From: Pseudomonas bohemica
GTDB lineage: Bacteria > Pseudomonadota > Gammaproteobacteria > Pseudomonadales > Pseudomonadaceae
Length of the DNA: 64,000 bases
Assembly (NCBI RefSeq): GCF_002934685.1
Contig: NZ_NKHL01000117.1
Location: 42,991-106,990, forward strand
Direction of reading: 5' to 3'
Shown here: in pieces, positions 32,791-40,546 of the stretch
How the letters are laid out: each line of letters opens with the position of its first letter
Numbering within the stretch: the stretch's first letter is position 1
Notes under the pieces: model-generated
The model's database searches: none
Told to the model about the DNA's origin: nothing
The model's input: the letters and a program-made list of their open reading frames with translations, nothing else
Translations under genes and position numbers: made by a program

Positions 32791-32818
32791 AAGAGCCCCG
32801 CTTAGGCGGGGCTTTTTT
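32791..32818 (+). terminator. Terminator after the porin gene
   Basis: AGCCCCGC / GCGGGGCT 8-bp stem with a TTAG-type loop and six T. Confidence 0.9.
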
Positions 32819-32950
32819 ATGCTCTAAATAAAGGAGGATGAGATATTTTTATAGCTGAAAGCGCGCTTGCCATTGCTTTTCGGTCTTTCAGTTTTAAACT
32901 TTTCGCAGGCACAGTGTCCCAATAACACACACACCAAAGGAGCTGACTGT

Positions 32951-33589
32951 ATGAGCCTCAAACTTGGCGACATCGCCCCCGACTTCGAACAGGAATCCAG
33001 TGAAGGCCGCATCAAGTTTCATGATTGGTTGGGAGATAAATGGGGCGTTCTGTTTTCCCACCCGGCCGACTTCACTCCTGTGTGCACCACCGAGCTTGGC
33101 TTTACGGCAAAGCTCAAGGACGAGTTCGAAAAGCGCAACGTGAAGGCTATCGCCTTGTCGGTGGATTCCGCCGAGTCCCACGTCAAATGGATTCATGACA
33201 TCAACTCGACCCAGAACACGACCGTCAACTTCCCGATTCTGGCTGACGCTGATCGCAAGGTGTCGGACCTGTATGACCTGATTCATCCAAACGCCAGCGA
33301 GACGCTGACCGTGCGCTCTTTGTTCGTGATCGACCCGAACAAGAAAGTGCGCCTGACCATTACCTATCCCGCCAGCACCGGTCGCAACTTCCACGAGATT
33401 CTGCGGGTCATCGATTCGCTGCAATTGACCGACAGCCACAAGGTCGCGACGCCAGCCAACTGGAAAGACGGTGATGACGTAGTGATCGTGCCGTCGATCA
33501 AGGATGAAGAAGAGATCAAGCAACGCTTTCCGAAGGGCTACACGGCCGTTACGCCTTACCTGCGATTGACCCCGCAGCCTAATCGCTGA
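32951..33589 (+). CDS. lsfA: 1-Cys peroxiredoxin LsfA
   Basis: 212-residue cytosolic Prx6-type peroxidase. The single cysteine, Cys45 in HPADFTPVCTTELG, is the peroxidatic residue, so it is a true 1-Cys enzyme. Downstream SVDSAESHVKWIHDI and YPASTGRNFHEILRVIDSLQ are family marks. AAGGAG precedes ATG 32951. LsfA was named in P. putida as a sulfate-starvation-induced protein. Its position next to the sulfonate importer genes agrees with that; sulfite released by desulfonation and the flavin enzymes involved can raise peroxide. Confidence 0.94.
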   Translation: MSLKLGDIAPDFEQESSEGRIKFHDWLGDKWGVLFSHPADFTPVCTTELGFTAKLKDEFEKRNVKAIALSVDSAESHVKWIHDINSTQNTTVNFPILADADRKVSDLYDLIHPNASETLTVRSLFVIDPNKKVRLTITYPASTGRNFHEILRVIDSLQLTDSHKVATPANWKDGDDVVIVPSIKDEEEIKQRFPKGYTAVTPYLRLTPQPNR

Positions 33590-33613
33590 AAGCACTGTTT
33601 CAACCACGACATT

Positions 33614-33640
33614 CGGGCCGATTTATCGGCCCCTTTTTTT
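33614..33640 (+). terminator. Terminator after lsfA
   Basis: GGGCCG / CGGCCC stem with a TTTAT-type loop followed by seven T. Confidence 0.85.
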
Positions 33641-33680
33641 GGATTACTCGGACGTGGTGATTCAGGTGCGACGCCGTACC

Positions 33681-33771
33681 TGTGGGGGTGAGCTTGCTCA
33701 CGAACAGGGCGATAAATCCACAACAGTTCGGCGCCTGAAAGTCAGTCTTCGTGAGCAAGTCACTCTCACAG
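33681..33771. repeat. REP-type inverted pair between lsfA and ssuA
   Basis: TGTGGGGGTGAGCTTGCTCA opposite GTGAGCAAGTCACTCTCACA; the right arm is degenerate. Confidence 0.8.
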
Positions 33772-33851
33772 GGGGCCGTGTTTGCTGCGCGATAAGGCGA
33801 AGTCTGGCCGACGAGAAACCTCCGACAATGGACCGAGCGGCGAGCAAAATC

Positions 33852-33909
33852 TTTGTTATTCAATTTGGTGCTAACCAAATGAATAAATATGATTTTAGTG
33901 AATAACAAA
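33852..33909. promoter_or_regulatory. Large palindromic operator upstream of ssuA
   Basis: TTATTCAATTTGGT (33856-33869), a GCTA centre, then ACCAAATGAATAA form a 31-base palindrome with one base missing. A further inverted copy of the outer part, TGAATAACAAA (33899-33909), matches TTTGTTATTCA at 33852. It lies 120-175 bases before ssuA in AT-rich sequence, where CysB/Cbl-type activators of sulfonate genes would be expected. The regulator is inferred. Confidence 0.6.
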
Positions 33910-34028
33910 CCCCTGTTAAGGTCTCTCCGTCCTGGCGAGATCGCCGGCACAGAATCCCATCACACCTCGCTGGTCCGTCATCGGACGAGCAGGTGCCACC
34001 TGTATAGCTACAAGCAAAGGAGCGTGCC

Positions 34029-35006
34029 ATGCGCACTGTCATTTTGCGTCGAGGCCTGGTCGCTCTGTTTGCTGCGGCGGTGTCTTTCGGCGCAAGTTTT
34101 TCAAAAGAGGCTCTAGCTCAAGCCGATACCTTGCGCATCGGTTATCAGAAGTACGGCACGTTGGTCCTGCTTAAGGCCAAGGGCTCGCTGGAAAAAAAGC
34201 TCGCCGAACAAGGTGTTCAAGTGCAATGGACCGAATTCCCCGGTGGCCCTCAACTGCTTGAAGGCTTGAACGTGGGTTCGATCGATTTCGGCGTGACCGG
34301 CGAAACACCTCCTGTGTTCGCCCAGGCGGCTGGCGCCGACCTGCTCTACGTCGCATCCGAGCCGCCAGCGCCGACCAGTGAAGCGCTATTGGTCCCCAAG
34401 GATTCGCCGATCACCTCGGTGAAGGACCTCAAGGGCAAGAAAGTCGCCCTGAATAAGGGCTCCAACGTCCACTATCTGCTCGTGCGAGCGCTGGAAGAAG
34501 CTGGCCTCAAATATAGCGACATTCAGACCGTTTACCTGCCGCCGGCCGATGCTCGTGCGGCGTTCGAACGTGGTGCCGTGGATGCCTGGGCGATCTGGGA
34601 CCCGTACCAGGCCGCCGCCGAACAACAGTTGCAGGCGCGAACCCTGCGTGACGGCAAAGGCATCGTCGACAACAACCAGTTCTATCTGGCAACCAAGCCC
34701 TACGCACAGCAGCATCCGAAGGTGATTCAGACCCTGGTCGAAGAAGTGCGCGCGGTGGGTGAATGGTCCAAGGCCAACCCGGATGAAGTGACCAAACAGG
34801 TTGCGCCGCTGCTGGGGCTGCCGGAAGACATCACCAAAATCTCGGTTAAGCGTCAGGGTTACGGTGCGCAGTTCATTACTGCCGAAACCATCGCGGCCCA
34901 ACAGAAAATTGCCGACACTTTCTATCAGCTCAAGTTGATCCCTAAACCGCTCAGCATCGCCGATGTGATCTGGACGCCACCTGCTGCTGTCGCGAAAGCG
35001 CAGTAA
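34029..35006 (+). CDS. ssuA: Aliphatic sulfonate ABC transporter substrate-binding protein
   Basis: 325-residue periplasmic receptor. Signal peptide with cleavage near EALAQADT, then LRIGYQKYGTLVLLKAKGSL, FGVTGETPPVFAQAAGADLL and RGAVDAWAIWDPYQAAAEQQ, the SsuA pattern. AAGGAG precedes ATG 34029. It is followed 28 bases later directly by ssuC. In the familiar Pseudomonas ssuEADCBF order, ssuD should lie between them, and ssuE should precede ssuA. Both are absent. Confidence 0.94.
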   Translation: MRTVILRRGLVALFAAAVSFGASFSKEALAQADTLRIGYQKYGTLVLLKAKGSLEKKLAEQGVQVQWTEFPGGPQLLEGLNVGSIDFGVTGETPPVFAQAAGADLLYVASEPPAPTSEALLVPKDSPITSVKDLKGKKVALNKGSNVHYLLVRALEEAGLKYSDIQTVYLPPADARAAFERGAVDAWAIWDPYQAAAEQQLQARTLRDGKGIVDNNQFYLATKPYAQQHPKVIQTLVEEVRAVGEWSKANPDEVTKQVAPLLGLPEDITKISVKRQGYGAQFITAETIAAQQKIADTFYQLKLIPKPLSIADVIWTPPAAVAKAQ

Positions 35007-35034
35007 GCCTCGGCATTTAAGAGGAGACAACTCC

Positions 35035-35823
35035 ATGAGCGTGGAAAAAATCACTCACAGACTGGCGCCCTGGATGCTACCGGTCTTGTTATTGGCGATC
35101 TGGCAACTGGCGGTCAGCGCCGGTTGGCTGTCCACTCGAATCCTGCCTGCGCCGAGCGCGGTCATCGAAGCGGGTGTGACGCTGGTGCGCAGTGGCGAAA
35201 TCTGGACCCACCTGGCCATCAGCGGTTGGCGTGCAGGGATCGGTTTCGCCATCGGCGGCAGTATCGGCCTGGCGCTGGGCTTCATCACCGGCTTGTCGAA
35301 GTGGGGCGAACGGCTGCTCGACAGCTCGGTGCAAATGATCCGAAACGTGCCGCACCTGGCACTGATCCCTCTGGTGATCCTGTGGTTCGGGATCGACGAG
35401 AGCGCCAAGATTTTCCTGGTGGCGCTGGGCACGTTGTTCCCGATTTACCTGAACACCTACCACGGTATTCGCAACATCGATCCGGCCTTGGTGGAAATGT
35501 CGCGCAGCTATGGCCTGTCGGGCTTCTCGCTGTTCCGTCATGTGATTCTGCCGGGCGCGATGCCGTCGATCCTGGTTGGTGTGCGCTTCGCCCTGGGCTT
35601 CATGTGGCTGACGCTGATCGTGGCCGAGACCATTTCGGCCAGCTCCGGCATCGGTTATCTGGCGATGAACGCCCGTGAATTCCTGCAGACCGATGTGGTG
35701 GTGCTGGCGATCGTTCTGTACGCCGTACTCGGTAAGTTGGCGGACCTCGCGGCGCGCGGTCTGGAACGGGTCTGCCTGCGTTGGCACCCGGCGTATCAAG
35801 TGGCTAAAGGTGGCACGCAATGA
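35035..35823 (+). CDS. ssuC: Aliphatic sulfonate ABC transporter permease
   Basis: 262 residues, about six membrane helices. The cytoplasmic EAA loop reads EMSRSYGLSGFSLFRHVILP, and HLALIPLVILWFGIDESAKI and GVRFALGFMWLTLIVAETI are typical of SsuC. AGAGGAG precedes ATG 35035. Its stop overlaps the ssuB ATG (ATGAG). Imports alkanesulfonates together with SsuA and SsuB. Confidence 0.95.
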   Translation: MSVEKITHRLAPWMLPVLLLAIWQLAVSAGWLSTRILPAPSAVIEAGVTLVRSGEIWTHLAISGWRAGIGFAIGGSIGLALGFITGLSKWGERLLDSSVQMIRNVPHLALIPLVILWFGIDESAKIFLVALGTLFPIYLNTYHGIRNIDPALVEMSRSYGLSGFSLFRHVILPGAMPSILVGVRFALGFMWLTLIVAETISASSGIGYLAMNAREFLQTDVVVLAIVLYAVLGKLADLAARGLERVCLRWHPAYQVAKGGTQ

Positions 35824-36629
35824 GCAATCTCCAACAACCGGCAAACCTGTTGCGCGGGATTCCGCTTCAAGTCCGCAAGCTGAAGAAAACCTTCGGCTCG
35901 CGGGAAGTGTTGAAAGATATCGATCTGCACATCCCGGCGGGGCAATTCGTCGCCGTGGTCGGTCGCAGTGGCTGTGGCAAAAGTACGTTGCTGCGCCTAT
36001 TGGCGGGGCTGGACAAACCTACCAGCGGTCAATTGCTGGCGGGCAATGCATCGCTGGCCGACGCCCGCGAAGACACCCGCTTGATGTTTCAGGAAGCACG
36101 TTTGCTGCCGTGGAAGCGCATCATCGACAACGTCGGCCTGGGCCTTAGCGGCGACTGGCGCGGCAAGGCCCTTGAAGCGCTGGAAGCCGTAGGTCTGGCC
36201 GAGCGCGCCAATGAGTGGCCGGCAGCATTGTCGGGCGGTCAGAAACAACGTGTGGCGCTGGCTCGGGCCCTGATTCACCAGCCGCGTCTGTTGCTGCTCG
36301 ATGAGCCGCTGGGCGCACTGGATGCCTTGACCCGTATCGAGATGCAACAGCTGATCGAAAACCTGTGGCAGAAGCACGGCTTCACGGTGCTGCTGGTGAC
36401 CCACGACGTCAGTGAGGCCGTAGCCATTGCCGACCGTGTGTTGCTGATTGAAGAAGGTCGCATCGGTCTGGATCTGCAGGTCGAGCTCCCCCGGCCGCGC
36501 GCTCGCGGCTCGTACCGACTGGCGGCATTGGAAACCGAAGTGCTTAACCGCGTGCTGTCGATTCCTGGCAGCCCGCCCGAACCCGAACCGACTTCACCGC
36601 TGCCCACGCAACTGCGTTGGGCCAACTAA
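35820..36629 (+). CDS. ssuB: Aliphatic sulfonate ABC transporter ATP-binding protein
   Basis: 269-residue ATPase: Walker A VVGRSGCGKSTLLR, FQEARLLPWKRI, signature ALSGGQKQRVALARAL, Walker B LLLLDEPLGALD, and His in LLVTHDVSEAV. A Pro-rich C-terminal tail (SPPEPEPTSP) follows the domain. Translationally coupled to ssuC. Followed 51 bases later by ssuF. Confidence 0.95.
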   Translation: MSNLQQPANLLRGIPLQVRKLKKTFGSREVLKDIDLHIPAGQFVAVVGRSGCGKSTLLRLLAGLDKPTSGQLLAGNASLADAREDTRLMFQEARLLPWKRIIDNVGLGLSGDWRGKALEALEAVGLAERANEWPAALSGGQKQRVALARALIHQPRLLLLDEPLGALDALTRIEMQQLIENLWQKHGFTVLLVTHDVSEAVAIADRVLLIEEGRIGLDLQVELPRPRARGSYRLAALETEVLNRVLSIPGSPPEPEPTSPLPTQLRWAN

Positions 36630-36680
36630 ATCCAGGTGCAATGTTGCACTCGGATCTGATCTCACAAAGGAAGCCATACC

Positions 36681-36896
36681 ATGACTATCAAAGCCATTAA
36701 CGTGCGTAACCAGTTCAAAGGCACCATCAAGGAAATCGTGACCGGTGACGTGCTGTCCGAAATCGACGTACAGACCGCTTCGGGCATCGTCACCTCCGTC
36801 ATCACCACCCGCTCGGTCAAAGAGCTGGAGCTGGTTGTCGGCAGCGAAGTGATCGCCTTCGTGAAATCCACCGAAGTGTCGATCGCCAAGTTGTAA
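36681..36896 (+). CDS. ssuF: Molbindin-type TOBE protein SsuF
   Basis: 71 residues, a single TOBE/molbindin domain (INVRNQFKGTIKEIVTGDVL and VGSEVIAFVKSTEVSIAKL). Such Mop proteins bind oxyanions such as molybdate. In pseudomonads ssuF closes the ssu operon and is needed for sulfur assimilation from some organosulfur compounds, with no clear mechanism. AAAGGAAGCC precedes the ATG. Confidence 0.92.
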   Translation: MTIKAINVRNQFKGTIKEIVTGDVLSEIDVQTASGIVTSVITTRSVKELELVVGSEVIAFVKSTEVSIAKL

Positions 36897-36917
36897 TCGA
36901 TGCGCTGTGAACGACCT

Positions 36918-36945
36918 CGAAGGGTGCGAGCCCTTCGGGGTTTTT
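36918..36945 (+). terminator. Terminator of the ssu operon
   Basis: CGAAGGG / CCCTTCG 7-bp stem, 6-base loop, then GGG and five T. Confidence 0.8.
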
Positions 36946-36999
36946 ATTGCTTGGGATTTGGTGACGACCGAACGGGAAGACGGCATGGATCGCATTCCT

Positions 37000-37093
37000 C
37001 TGTGGGAGTGAGCTTGCTCACGAATGCTGATTTACAGCCGCTGAACATAGGGTGGATGTGCCGACTTCTTCGTGAGCAGGCTCACTCCCACAG
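37000..37093. repeat. REP-type inverted pair between convergent ssuF and tetR-type gene
   Basis: TGTGGGAGTGAGCTTGCTCA opposite GTGAGCAGGCTCACTCCCACA. Confidence 0.9.
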
Positions 37094-37123
37094 TGTGCAG
37101 AGTGAATCTGAGCCTACGCGGCG

Positions 37124-37762
37124 TTACTGAACCGCGACGCGCTTGGGCAAAAAAGGCGGCAGATACAGCCCCAGATACGCGTCGAACACGCGTTGGCCTT
37201 CTTCGGCCATGCGCGGGGTGATGGTGTCATGCAGTTGCACGGAGCGGGCGTAGACGCGGTCGGCGAGTTCCAGGGCCAGGGCAAAGACTTCGACGTCATC
37301 CGGCAGCGCGGGGAGTGGGAAGTGCCTGGCGAACAGCTCATGCATCAGGTTGCCCAGTTCGACATCGTGCTGGCGGTCGGCCTGGGTGACTTCGGTCAGG
37401 CCGTGCTGCGCGAGGATGAGCTGTCGGGCGGCGGCGTCTTCGCTGTAGATGTTGAGCATGCGCGTTTCGACCAGCCGTGACAGGTCATGCCAGTGGTTGA
37501 GCTGTTCGTGGTCAATGGGCTGGTGCAGGCTTTCGCGAAAGGCGGCGTGAACATCTGCGGTCAACGCTTCGAGCAGGGCCGGGACGCTGGCGAAGAAGTG
37601 GTAGACGGAGGAGGGTGGAATCTCTGCGCGCTCGGCCACGCTGTAGATCGACAGACTCGCCACGCCATCTGTAGCAAGAAGCGTGCGGGCAGCATCGAGG
37701 ATCGAATCGATCCGGGCCTGGCTGCGCGCGCGGGGTTTTCGGGGTGTGGCGGGGCGGGTCAT
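37124..37762 (-). CDS. TetR/AcrR-family transcriptional regulator
   Basis: 212 residues. The N-terminal helix-turn-helix reads ARIDSILDAARTLLATDG then SIYSVAERAEIPPSSVYHFF, the classic TetR DNA-binding pattern. The C-terminal helical ligand domain has no recognisable signature. AAGAGAG precedes ATG 37762. It is convergent with the ssu operon and reads away from spuI, so neither is an obvious target. A basic stretch (RKPRARSQAR) precedes the HTH. Ligand unknown. Confidence 0.88.
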   Translation of the reverse strand: MTRPATPRKPRARSQARIDSILDAARTLLATDGVASLSIYSVAERAEIPPSSVYHFFASVPALLEALTADVHAAFRESLHQPIDHEQLNHWHDLSRLVETRMLNIYSEDAAARQLILAQHGLTEVTQADRQHDVELGNLMHELFARHFPLPALPDDVEVFALALELADRVYARSVQLHDTITPRMAEEGQRVFDAYLGLYLPPFLPKRVAVQ

Positions 37763-37819
37763 TGCGTGCTCTCTTGATCGGGGCCGGATGCATTCTAACA
37801 GTGGTGCTCGGCAGAATGC

Positions 37820-37957
37820 CTTCGTGAGCAAGCTCGCTCGCACAGTGGATAGTGCGTGTGCCGCAGATCTACGCTTGCCTCTACCGCCAGACTCTTGCGG
37901 GCCGCATTGATCTCTCGGCCAGTGAAATCCTGTGGGGAGTGAGCGTGCTCGCGAAGC
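37820..37957. repeat. Two REP units in opposite orientation
   Basis: TTCGTGAGCAAGCTCGCTCG at 37820 and TGTGGGGAGTGAGCGTGCTC near 37931. The order of arms is reversed compared with the other pairs (tail-to-tail), with 80 bases between. Confidence 0.7.
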
Positions 37958-38000
37958 CGCCTGCCCTGACGCCACAATCGTCAGAGCCCCTGTCTAAAAT

Positions 38001-38040
38001 AAAAAACGCCCCCAACCGCATGGGATGGGGGCGTTCTTTT
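38001..38040 (-). terminator. Terminator of spuI
   Basis: ACGCCCCCA / TGGGGGCGT 9-bp stem; minus-strand reading ends in TTTTTTATTTTA. T-rich on both sides, so possibly bidirectional. Confidence 0.88.
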
Positions 38041-38055
38041 TATTTCACACAACCG

Positions 38056-39432
38056 TCAAACAGTGTGCAGATACCAGTTGTACTCAAGGTCGGAGATGGA
38101 GTGCTCGAACTCCTCCAGCTCACTTTCCTTGCATGCAACGAAGATATCGATGTACTTCGGATCGATGTACCTGGCCATGACTTCGCTGTCGTCCAGCTCG
38201 CGTAAGGCATCGCGCAGGTTGTTCGGCAGGCTCTGCTCGTGCTGTTCGTAAGAGTTGCCGGAGACCGGCGCCCCCGGCTCGACCTTGTTGGTCAGGCCGT
38301 GGTGAATGCCGGCCAGCACCGAGGCCATCAGCAGATACGGGTTGGCATCGGCGCCGGCGACCCGGTGTTCGATACGCACGGCGTCGGCGGTGCCGGTTGG
38401 CACGCGAACCGCGACCGTGCGGTTATCCAGCCCCCAGGTGGGCGAGTTGGGCACGTAAAACTGAGCACCGAACCGGCGATACGAGTTGACGTTCGGGCAA
38501 AGGAACGCCATCTGTGCCGGTAGGGTCTCGAGCACACCGCCGATCGCATGACGTAATGCGGCGTTCTGCTCGGGATCCTCACTGGTGAAGATGTTTTTGC
38601 CATCGCGATCAAGGATCGAGATGTGGACGTGAAGACCATTACCCGCCTGGCCTGGATACGGCTTGGCCATGAAGGTGGTGTCCATCTCATGGTCGTAGGC
38701 GATGTTCTTGATCAGTCGCTTGAGCAGCACTGCGTAATCGCAAGCTTTCAGTGCATCGGCGGTGTGGTGCAGGTTCACTTCGAACTGCGCCGGGGCGCTT
38801 TCCTTGACGATCGCGTCGGCAGGGATGCCTTGCTCTTTCGCACCTTCCAGAATGTCCTGGAGGCAGTCGACGTACTCGTCGAGGTCGTCGATCAGGTAGA
38901 CCTGTGTCGAGTGCGGGCGTTTGCCGGAAATCGGCGAGCGCGGCGGTTGTGGACGACCGTTCACGTTCTCCTGATCGATCAGGTAGAACTCCAGCTCGAA
39001 CGCCGCGCAGATGGTCAGGCCCATTTCATCGAACTTGGCCACGACCTGGCGCAGCACTTCACGTGGATCGGCGAAAAACGGCTCGCCTTCCAGTTCGTGC
39101 ATGGTCATCAAGAGTTGTGCGGTAGGACGCTTCTGCCAAGGCTCATTGCAGAGAGTGTCGGGGATTGGATAACAGATTCGGTCTGCGTCACCGATGTCCA
39201 GACCCAGGCCGGTGCTTTCCACCGTCGAGCCATTGATATCCAGTGCGAAAAGAGAAGCTGGGAGGTTGATGCCTTTTTCGTAAACCTTATGGAGGCTGGT
39301 GCGTTCGATGCGCTTGCCGCGCACCACTCCATTCATATCTGCAATCAGAAGGTCAACGTATAGAACCTCAGGATGTTCCTTAAGGAACGCGTTCGCTTCG
39401 TTGAGCTGAACGGCACGCGGGGGTACCGACAT
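38056..39432 (-). CDS. spuI: Gamma-glutamylpolyamine synthetase (glutamine synthetase family)
   Basis: 458-residue GS-like ligase that glutamylates polyamines such as putrescine in the PuuA-type pathway. Fold marks: FELEFYLIDQ, the ATP/metal segment NGLHVHISILDRDGKN, CPNVNSYRRFG and the PGADANPYL-like AGADANPYLLMASVLAG. It lies divergently from spuABC, the arrangement of P. aeruginosa spuI (PA0296), on which the name is based. AAGGTG precedes ATG 39432. Exact polyamine preference cannot be read from the sequence; it is a paralogue of spuB. Confidence 0.92.
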   Translation of the reverse strand: MSVPPRAVQLNEANAFLKEHPEVLYVDLLIADMNGVVRGKRIERTSLHKVYEKGINLPASLFALDINGSTVESTGLGLDIGDADRICYPIPDTLCNEPWQKRPTAQLLMTMHELEGEPFFADPREVLRQVVAKFDEMGLTICAAFELEFYLIDQENVNGRPQPPRSPISGKRPHSTQVYLIDDLDEYVDCLQDILEGAKEQGIPADAIVKESAPAQFEVNLHHTADALKACDYAVLLKRLIKNIAYDHEMDTTFMAKPYPGQAGNGLHVHISILDRDGKNIFTSEDPEQNAALRHAIGGVLETLPAQMAFLCPNVNSYRRFGAQFYVPNSPTWGLDNRTVAVRVPTGTADAVRIEHRVAGADANPYLLMASVLAGIHHGLTNKVEPGAPVSGNSYEQHEQSLPNNLRDALRELDDSEVMARYIDPKYIDIFVACKESELEEFEHSISDLEYNWYLHTV

Positions 39433-39709
39433 GATGCAACACCTTTGTTGTTGAAAATATCAATCATCGAGCATTACGGGGTTCAGTCAATCCGAAAGCC
39501 CTGATGAAGTCAAGAGAGCCCCGTTTTGCCCTAAAACGGCGCCCTGAAGCCAATTTTGCCGCACTTTAGGGCGGTTTCTCGCCACTGGAGACGTCAAATA
39601 CTGCGATCTTGAGCGGGGCGTATTTTATTTTTTACGGGGTTGTTGTGTAAAAAAATGAACAAGGCTAAGCTCGGTCGCAACCCATAACAGCAATAACACC
39701 GGGGGTCAC
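39433..39709. promoter_or_regulatory. Divergent spuI/spuA regulatory region
   Basis: 277 bases. An inverted repeat GCCCTAAA (39528-39535) and TTTAGGGC (39565-39572) is separated by 29 bases, a candidate regulator site. AT-rich TATTTTATTTTTTACGG near 39618 may be promoter DNA for spuA. No gene. Confidence 0.5.
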
Positions 39710-40504
39710 ATGTTTCGCCTTCCGCTGATCGGCGTCACCGCCTGCACTCAGCAAATCGGCTCGCATGCCTATCACGTCAGTGGTGACAAATACGTCCGCG
39801 CAGTCGCTGTTGCTGCCCAGGGCCTGCCGCTGATTCTGCCGTCTCTGGCAGAGCTCATCGATCCCGCCGATGTTCTTTCGGTGGTCGACGGATTGCTCTT
39901 CACCGGTTCTCCGTCCAATGTGGAACCCTATCACTATAGTGGTCCAGCCAGCGCGCCGGGCACTGCTCACGATCCTGAACGCGACCGCACCACCTTACCT
40001 CTTATTCGTGCCGCTGTGGCCGCCGGAGTGCCGGTGTTGGGGATTTGTCGCGGTTTTCAGGAGATGAACGTGGCCTTTGGCGGCAGTCTGCATCAGAAGG
40101 TTCACGAGACGGGAACCTTCATGGACCATCGTGAGCCAGATAACGAACCCGTTGAAATTCAATATGCTCCGAGCCATCCCCTGCGCATTGCGCCGGGCGG
40201 AATTCTGGCCGGGCTGGGAATGCCAGAAGAAATTCGTGTCAATTCAATTCACGGGCAGGGAATCGAGCGTCTGGCGCCTGGTTTGCGCGTGGAGGCCACT
40301 GCCCCGGATGGCTTGATCGAAGCGATCTCCGTTCCCCCGGGCGCGCCTTTTGCTTCAGCCGACGTATTCGCATTGGGCGTTCAGTGGCATCCGGAGTGGC
40401 AAGTCATGCACAACCCCGACTATCTTTCAATTCTTCAGGCATTTGGCGATGCCTGTCGAAAACGGGCAACACAACGCGACGCGCGAGCGTCCAAAAGCGC
40501 CTGA
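39710..40504 (+). CDS. spuA: Gamma-glutamyl-GABA hydrolase (class I amidotransferase-like)
   Basis: 264 residues, PuuD/SpuA type; releases glutamate from gamma-glutamyl intermediates of polyamine breakdown. Nucleophile Cys113 in VPVLGICRGFQEMNVAFGG; catalytic His and Glu in LGVQWHPEWQV. The GTHDPER-like AHDPERDRTTLPLI and VNSIHGQGIERLAPGL are family marks. GGGGG lies just upstream of ATG 39710. First gene of the spuABC group, 42 bases before spuB. Confidence 0.92.
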   Translation: MFRLPLIGVTACTQQIGSHAYHVSGDKYVRAVAVAAQGLPLILPSLAELIDPADVLSVVDGLLFTGSPSNVEPYHYSGPASAPGTAHDPERDRTTLPLIRAAVAAGVPVLGICRGFQEMNVAFGGSLHQKVHETGTFMDHREPDNEPVEIQYAPSHPLRIAPGGILAGLGMPEEIRVNSIHGQGIERLAPGLRVEATAPDGLIEAISVPPGAPFASADVFALGVQWHPEWQVMHNPDYLSILQAFGDACRKRATQRDARASKSA

Positions 40505-40546
40505 CGATCACGATGGTCGTCAGAGTAATGAACCCCTGAGGTATTT

